Shown here piece after piece: positions 5,562-9,348 of a DNA stretch of 9,348 bases. The stretch is taken from contig CAIVQM010000436.1 in assembly GCA_903908025.1 (NCBI GenBank), positions 1-9,348 on the forward strand. The letters are read 5' to 3'. Numbering within the stretch: the first letter of the stretch is position 1; each line of letters starts with the position of its first letter. This DNA is from an uncultured bacterium (GTDB lineage: Bacteria; Actinomycetota; Actinomycetes; S36-B12). Position numbers and translations under genes: made by a program. The notes under the pieces were generated by a model. That model had not been told where the DNA came from, ran no database searches, and saw only the letters and a program-made list of their open reading frames with translations.

Positions 5562-7963
5562 AGCCGCCGCGCCGTCGGGTCCGAGACGACCGCCTGGCCG
5601 GACACATCGATCCTGATCTCCCCCAGGGCGACGTGTCCGCCGACGCGAACGTCGACATGCCGCAGGTCGGCCGCCGTGACGCCCGGGAGCAGGTTGTGCA
5701 AGCGGCTCACGTCGCTGATCACCCGTGCCAGCGTCTCGAATGCACCCACGCGGTCGACGCTCGCGGGCACCGCCACCTCCCGCGCTCCAAGGGCGGCCAG
5801 CATGTCGTGCGCTGCCAGGGCCGTGACGGGCGCGAGTCGGCAGGCCCGGTCTTCGAGCGCCTGCGCGACCGGGTCGTCGACGGCGACCATGACCACAGGC
5901 CCGAACAGCGGATCCTCGACCAGTTGGATCCGACAGCCCACCGTGCCCGGCGATTCGAGGTCGATCGACAGCCGCGTCGATCCCGCGTCCGACAGCAGTC
6001 GCGCAGCGGGCTCACCGACCACCGCACCCGGCTCGAGCGTCGGGGTGCCACCCGGGTGTTCGGGCCACGTTGACGCCTCGAGGCCAGCGCGCGCGTCGGT
6101 GATCCGCCAGGCTGCGAGCTTCGCGAGTGAGTCGAGGGCGTGGACAGCGGCCTCAATGTCCTCGAAGGCTGGGATCCCGTCCGCCGCTATGCCGCTGACT
6201 TCACGCTGCATGACGGCAACGACGGGCTTGCCCGCCTCGACACCGCACTGCGCGCAGGCGCGGAGTGCGGCCCGGATCGCCGCATCGTCGGCAAGCTCGG
6301 CTGCGGGAACGTAGATGGCGAGCACCGACCCGACGGCCGAGTCGGCCATTGCTGCGCGGACAGCCGACTCGAAGGCATCCGCCGACTCCTGCCGTGCGAA
6401 TGTCGCAGGGGGCGCTGCCGCGTGCAGTCCGGTGTCGGAAAGGGCGTTGTTCGCCAGAACGGCAAGTGCGTCGCTGTTGCCGACAATGGCCACCCCGGCA
6501 GATGTCGGCAGCGGCTGCGCCGCGGCGACCCGGCCGACATCGATGAGGGCATCGACGCTGTCGACGACGATCAGCCCGCAGGCGGCCAGAATCTGGTCGA
6601 CATCGCGCTGCGTCAGACGGGTGCTGGCCACAGCATGCCCAAGCGGGTGCGCATGCCCCGATCCCCCGGTTCGCACCATCGCGACCGGTTTGACGTGTGC
6701 CATCCGGTGCACGAGTCTCGCGAACTTGCGCGCGTTGCCGATCGACTCGAGGTACAGCAGGACTTGATCGGTCGCCGGGTCCTCCTCCCAGTACTGGAGG
6801 AGGTCATTGCCGGAGATATCCGCACGGTTTCCGGCCGACACAAAGGTGGACAGACCCAGTCCGCGCGAACTGAATCGTTCGAGGATCGCCGACCCCAGAG
6901 CACCGGACTGACAGAAGAAGCCGACCCGGCCAGGCGCTGGCATGTGCGCCACGAGGGACGCATTGAGACGCACGTCGGCAGCGGTATTGATGAGCCCCAG
7001 TGCGTTCGGACCCACCAGACGCATGCCGGACGCGTGGGCCGTGGCGACCAGCTCCGTCTGCAGGGCCAGACCAGCTGCGCCCGCATCTCCGAACCCTCCC
7101 GAGACGACCACCAGTGCGTGCACGCCGGCAGCGGCCGCATCCGCCATGACGGACGGAACAGCCTCCGCCGGCACCACGACGACCGCAACGTCGATATGCG
7201 CGCCAGCATCCGCGAGCGACCGCACGCAGCGCACGCCCGCAATCGTGTCCGCGGTCGGATGCACGGCAACGAGGTCGCCGGTGAAGCCGCCCGCCACGAG
7301 GTTCTCCAGGAGCAGGTGGCCAAGCGCGCCCCGGGAGCGTGAGGCACCCACGACGGCAACCGAACGCGGCTGCAGGAGTCGCTGGACGGACCGCGCCTCC
7401 GCACGATGCTCACGCCCGGCCATCACCGCAGTGCTCGAGGATGTCGGCTCGATCTCGAAGGACACCGCGATAACGTCCTCCTCGCGGTGCTGGGAGAGCT
7501 CGTATCCGGCCTCACGGAACGTCGAAAGCATCCGACTGTTGGCCGGCAGCACCTCAGCCACGAATCGAGTGACCTCCCGCTCGCGAGCGGCCGCAGCAAG
7601 ATGCTCGAGCAGAATCGAGCCCAGCCCGAGCCCCTGCAGATCGTCCCGGATCAGAAAGGCGATCTCAGCACTGCCGTCACCGAGGGCATCGAACCGGCCG
7701 ACCCCGCAGATCTCACCGTGATCGAGAACGACGAAGGCGACCCGGGACACATGATCGACGTGGGTGAAGTACTCGACATCGGCATCCGACAACTCCGGCT
7801 TGGCTGAGAAGAAGCGGAAATAGACGGTCTGGGCCGAGAGCGACGCATGGAAGCGCCGTAGCCCGTCCGCATCTGCCGGACCGATGGGGCGCAGCCGGAC
7901 CGGGTGCCCGTCGCGCAGGAGGACGTCGGCCTCCCACTCCAGCGGGTAACCGGTGTCCGTCAC
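5558..7963 (-). CDS. GNAT-acyl-CoA synthetase (NDP-forming)-like fusion; protein acetyltransferase of the Pat/PatZ type
   Basis: An 801-residue fusion. Residues 12-172 form a GNAT acetyltransferase with the acetyl-CoA loop Q-G-L-G-L-G at 110-115. Residues 197-325 form a CoA-binding Rossmann-like domain (R-S-V-A-V-V-G-A-S near 200; V-G-P-N-A-L-G at 317-323). Residues 345-600 follow the succinyl-CoA-ligase-like domains (F-C-Q-S-G-A-L-G at 350-357; S-A-G-N-R-A-D at 376-382). GNAT-first order is known from Streptomyces lividans PatA, which acetylates and so controls acyl-CoA synthetases; E. coli PatZ has the reverse order. The ATP-grasp part is badly eroded. Its N-lobe is nearly absent between about 645 and 680, only E-D-P-L-F-G-P-V-V and later pieces remain, and the usual Gly-Gly loop reads V-D-D. 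The S-H-T-G-A-L-A-G type histidine motif is not seen. Synthetase activity is therefore unlikely. GTG starts the operon; its TGA overlaps the MFS start. Confidence 0.88.
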   Translation of the reverse strand: MTDTGYPLEWEADVLLRDGHPVRLRPIGPADADGLRRFHASLSAQTVYFRFFSAKPELSDADVEYFTHVDHVSRVAFVVLDHGEICGVGRFDALGDGSAEIAFLIRDDLQGLGLGSILLEHLAAAAREREVTRFVAEVLPANSRMLSTFREAGYELSQHREEDVIAVSFEIEPTSSSTAVMAGREHRAEARSVQRLLQPRSVAVVGASRSRGALGHLLLENLVAGGFTGDLVAVHPTADTIAGVRCVRSLADAGAHIDVAVVVVPAEAVPSVMADAAAAGVHALVVVSGGFGDAGAAGLALQTELVATAHASGMRLVGPNALGLINTAADVRLNASLVAHMPAPGRVGFFCQSGALGSAILERFSSRGLGLSTFVSAGNRADISGNDLLQYWEEDPATDQVLLYLESIGNARKFARLVHRMAHVKPVAMVRTGGSGHAHPLGHAVASTRLTQRDVDQILAACGLIVVDSVDALIDVGRVAAAQPLPTSAGVAIVGNSDALAVLANNALSDTGLHAAAPPATFARQESADAFESAVRAAMADSAVGSVLAIYVPAAELADDAAIRAALRACAQCGVEAGKPVVAVMQREVSGIAADGIPAFEDIEAAVHALDSLAKLAAWRITDARAGLEASTWPEHPGGTPTLEPGAVVGEPAARLLSDAGSTRLSIDLESPGTVGCRIQLVEDPLFGPVVMVAVDDPVAQALEDRACRLAPVTALAAHDMLAALGAREVAVPASVDRVGAFETLARVISDVSRLHNLLPGVTAADLRHVDVRVGGHVALGEIRIDVSGQAVVSDPTARRL

Positions 7964-7969
7964 GACCCC

Positions 7970-7975
7970 ATTGTG
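7970..7975 (-). promoter_or_regulatory. Candidate -10 box of the leftward operon (leaderless)
   Basis: CACAAT on the minus strand matches TATAAT at four of six positions and ends 6 nt before the GTG at 7963, the spacing expected for a leaderless transcript. No clear -35 element is seen. The GGGG between box and GTG is too close (2 nt) to be a normal ribosome site. Weak evidence. Confidence 0.3.
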
Positions 7976-7978
7976 ACG

Positions 7979-7996
7979 CTTCCGGGCCCTCGGAAG
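7979..7996. repeat. Inverted repeat in the divergent promoter region (candidate operator)
   Basis: CTTCCG (7979-7984) and CGGAAG (7991-7996) are perfect inverted copies around a 6-nt centre. The dyad lies just upstream of the candidate leftward -10 box, where a bound regulator would cover the polymerase site, and about 40 bp upstream of the candidate psuG -10 box. It could also be a chance GC-rich hairpin. No regulator gene is visible in the window. Confidence 0.35.
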
Positions 7997-8033
7997 GCGA
8001 CCCCGGCACGTGCGCGCCCCAAAGCCGCGCCGG

Positions 8034-8039
8034 TAGGGT
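8034..8039 (+). promoter_or_regulatory. Candidate -10 box of psuG (leaderless)
   Basis: TAGGGT fits the actinobacterial TANNNT -10 pattern and is followed by exactly 6 nt before the GTG at 8046, so transcription could start at the start codon. The same bases (GTAGGG) could instead act as a ribosome site about 7 nt from the GTG. A -35 element is not evident, though the 8-bp palindrome GCACGTGC at 8006-8013 lies near that position. Confidence 0.45.
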
Positions 8040-8045
8040 CAGGCC

Positions 8046-8972
8046 GTGACAAACCAGCCCGACCTGATCATGGTCACCGACGAGGTCCAGGCGGCTCTCG
8101 CTGCCGGCAGTGCCGTCGTGGCACTGGAGTCCACCATCATCAGCCACGGCCTTCCCCGCCCGGAGAACCTGCGGGTCGCCGCAGAGGTCGAGGACATCGT
8201 CCGGTCGCGCGGAGCCGTACCGGCGACCATCGCCATCCTTGACGGCAGGGTGCACGTCGGCCTCGACGAGCGCGCCCTGGAGCAGGTCGCCAACCGCGAT
8301 GATGTCGTCAAGGTGAGCGTGCGCGACATCGCCACCCTGATCAGCAGAGGTGGCAGCGGTGCGACCACCGTGGCCGCAACCAGTCACCTCGCTGCGCTGG
8401 TCGGCATCCGCGTCTTCGCCACCGGCGGCCTCGGCGGCGTGCACCGCGAGGCGCGCGACAGCTGGGATGAGTCGGCCGACCTCAACACCCTCGCCGTGAC
8501 CCCGATGACTGTCGTCTGCTCCGGTGTGAAGTCGATCCTCGACGTTGGCGCGACACTCGAGAGACTCGAGACCCTGAACGTCGGAGTGCTGGGCTTCGGC
8601 ACTCACCGATTCCCCGGCTTCTACCTGACCGATTCCGGCTTCTCCGTCGACTGGTCCGTCGATACGGCGCAGGGTGTAGCTGACGTGATGAGCGCACGCG
8701 AACGTCTGCATATCCCCTCGGCCCTAGTCGTCGCCAATCCGCTCCCGGTTGAACAGCAGCTCGATCCTGATGTGCATGATCAGGTTCTCGAGGAGGGGCT
8801 GCGTCTGGCCTCGGCCCGCAACATCACCGGCAAGGACGTCACCCCGTTCCTGCTCGACCACTTCCACCGCGCCTCGCACGGTGCCAGCCTGATCGTGAAC
8901 GAGCAGATCATCGTCCGCAATGCCGAGCTCGCCGCACGCATCGCGGTGGCCGACACGCAGTCAAGTTTGTAG
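8046..8972 (+). CDS. psuG: Pseudouridine-5'-phosphate glycosidase
   Basis: A 308-residue cytosolic enzyme that splits the C-C glycosidic bond of pseudouridine 5'-phosphate, giving uracil and ribose 5-phosphate. It follows E. coli PsuG closely. V-A-L-E-S-T-I-I-S-H-G is at 25-35, K-V-S-V-R-D at 89-94, G-A-T-T-V-A at 105-110, V-F-A-T-G-G-L-G-G-V-H at 123-133, S-I-L-D at 163-166, V-V-A-N-P-L-P at 228-234 and G-K-D-V-T-P-F-L-L at 262-270. The residues matching the E. coli catalytic set appear to be E28, K89, D145, K162 (lysine for the ring-opened sugar intermediate) and N285. Length is normal. The start is GTG; the ATG at residue 9 is a less likely alternative. A PfkB-family kinase starts 7 bp downstream, as in psuGK pairs. 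It is divergent from the acetyltransferase operon across 82 bp. Confidence 0.97.
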   Translation: MTNQPDLIMVTDEVQAALAAGSAVVALESTIISHGLPRPENLRVAAEVEDIVRSRGAVPATIAILDGRVHVGLDERALEQVANRDDVVKVSVRDIATLISRGGSGATTVAATSHLAALVGIRVFATGGLGGVHREARDSWDESADLNTLAVTPMTVVCSGVKSILDVGATLERLETLNVGVLGFGTHRFPGFYLTDSGFSVDWSVDTAQGVADVMSARERLHIPSALVVANPLPVEQQLDPDVHDQVLEEGLRLASARNITGKDVTPFLLDHFHRASHGASLIVNEQIIVRNAELAARIAVADTQSSL

Positions 8973-8979
8973 CGGCGCC

Positions 8980-9348
8980 GTGGCTGCCAGATGCATCGTC
9001 ATTGGCGACGTCATGATGGACGTGATCGCCGTGATCGACAGTGACATCGCCTACGCGAGCGATACCTCCGCGAACATCACGATGCAGCCGGGCGGTGTTG
9101 CCGCGAACACGGCTGCCTGGATGGCGATCAATCGCCAGCCCGTCACCTTGGTCGGCTGCGTGGGCGACGACGAGTTCGGGGCCGGCATCCGCTCGGTACT
9201 CGACCGAGCCGGAGTCGACGTCCGGCTCCAGACAACGACCGCTCGCCCGACCGGCACCTGCGTCGTCATCGTCGATCGCCGACGTGAACGCACGATGTTC
9301 CCCGACTCAGGCGCGAACGCTCACCTGGTCATCGAGCCGCTGCGCGAG
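8980..9348 (+). CDS. psuK: PfkB-family carbohydrate kinase, probably pseudouridine kinase (3' end outside window)
   Basis: A frame opening with GTG at 8980 stays open for 123 codons to the right edge. It is the N-terminal part of a ribokinase/PfkB-family kinase: G-D-V-M-M-D at 9-14 (first strand, sugar-binding Asp), M-Q-P-G-G-V-A-A-N-T-A at 35-45 (first PfkB signature), V-G-C-V-G-D-D-E-F-G at 58-67, and A-R-P-T-G-T-C at 88-94. The ATP-binding C-terminal signature lies outside the window. GTG 8980 keeps the first strand; the next in-frame ATG would remove it. It starts 7 bp after the psuG stop with no strong ribosome site, so it is probably coupled to psuG. The PfkB family is clear. The substrate, pseudouridine converted to its 5'-phosphate, is inferred from psuG adjacency; ribose or another nucleoside remains possible. 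Confidence 0.85.
   Translation, partial: MAARCIVIGDVMMDVIAVIDSDIAYASDTSANITMQPGGVAANTAAWMAINRQPVTLVGCVGDDEFGAGIRSVLDRAGVDVRLQTTTARPTGTCVVIVDRRRERTMFPDSGANAHLVIEPLRE

Noticed and set aside
6140..7342. A 400-codon plus-strand open frame opposite the acetyltransferase gene
   Set aside because: Its protein is Arg/His/Gly-rich low-complexity sequence with no recognisable domain. The opposite strand encodes conserved GNAT and CoA-ligase motifs, so this is a GC-rich antisense shadow.
5558..7963. Frameshift or pseudogene explanation for the short acetyltransferase C-terminus
   Set aside because: The reading frame is continuous, retains family motifs on both sides of the shortened region, and ends in an orderly TGA overlap with the next gene.
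7713..8711. A 332-codon minus-strand open frame running from psuG into the acetyltransferase N-terminus
   Set aside because: It is antisense to clearly conserved psuG and then overlaps the GNAT domain in another frame. No motif was recognised.
1..9348. CRISPR arrays, tRNA/rRNA genes, mobile elements, defence islands or a biosynthetic cluster
   Set aside because: I saw no direct repeats, no tRNA-like cloverleaf, no transposase or integrase motif, and no change in base composition. All the sequence is accounted for by housekeeping-type genes.

Overview
The window is an ordinary-looking chromosomal segment of a high-GC (roughly two-thirds G+C) actinomycete. The strongest lineage marker is sepH, a septation gene known from Actinomycetota. 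Actinobacterial traits of the other genes agree: a DUF5998 protein, a protein acetyltransferase with its GNAT domain at the N-terminus, and GTG start codons on most genes. I cannot place it below that level. The window is almost fully coding, with no gene-free stretch over 82 bp. I saw no tRNA, rRNA, CRISPR array, insertion sequence or phage gene.

Layout. From 2 to 1926, reading right, the 3' part of a major-facilitator (MFS) gene overlaps sepH by 4 bp (ATGA). From 7963 down to 1929, reading left, five tightly packed genes look like one operon. In order of transcription they are a fused GNAT/acyl-CoA-synthetase-like acetyltransferase, a second MFS transporter, a DUF5998 protein, an alkaline-phosphatase/nucleotide-pyrophosphatase-fold hydrolase, and thymidine kinase (tdk). 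Their junctions are -4, +19, +4 and +19 bp. sepH and tdk converge with only 2 bp between their stop codons. From 8046 to the right edge, psuG (pseudouridine-5'-phosphate glycosidase) and the 5' part of a PfkB-family sugar kinase, probably pseudouridine kinase, read right. An 82-bp divergent promoter region (7964-8045) separates psuG from the leftward operon.

How the genes may work together. psuG and the kinase form a pseudouridine breakdown pair: the kinase makes pseudouridine 5'-phosphate and PsuG splits it into uracil and ribose 5-phosphate. tdk salvages thymidine, and the phosphatase-fold hydrolase could act on nucleotides or other phosphodiesters, so a loose nucleoside-salvage theme is possible. 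That is inference from adjacency. SepH links the left edge to cell division through FtsZ.

Most notable points. The acetyltransferase has a strongly shortened, degenerate ATP-grasp region, so its synthetase part is probably a sensor or scaffold and not an enzyme. A hairpin just past the tdk stop lies inside the 3' end of sepH and could terminate the leftward operon. The two 19-bp spacers in that operon resemble each other and each holds a small stop-coupled reading frame. The divergent promoter region carries an inverted repeat, and a TAGGGT box sits exactly where a leaderless psuG transcript would need it. I found no convincing undescribed multi-gene system.
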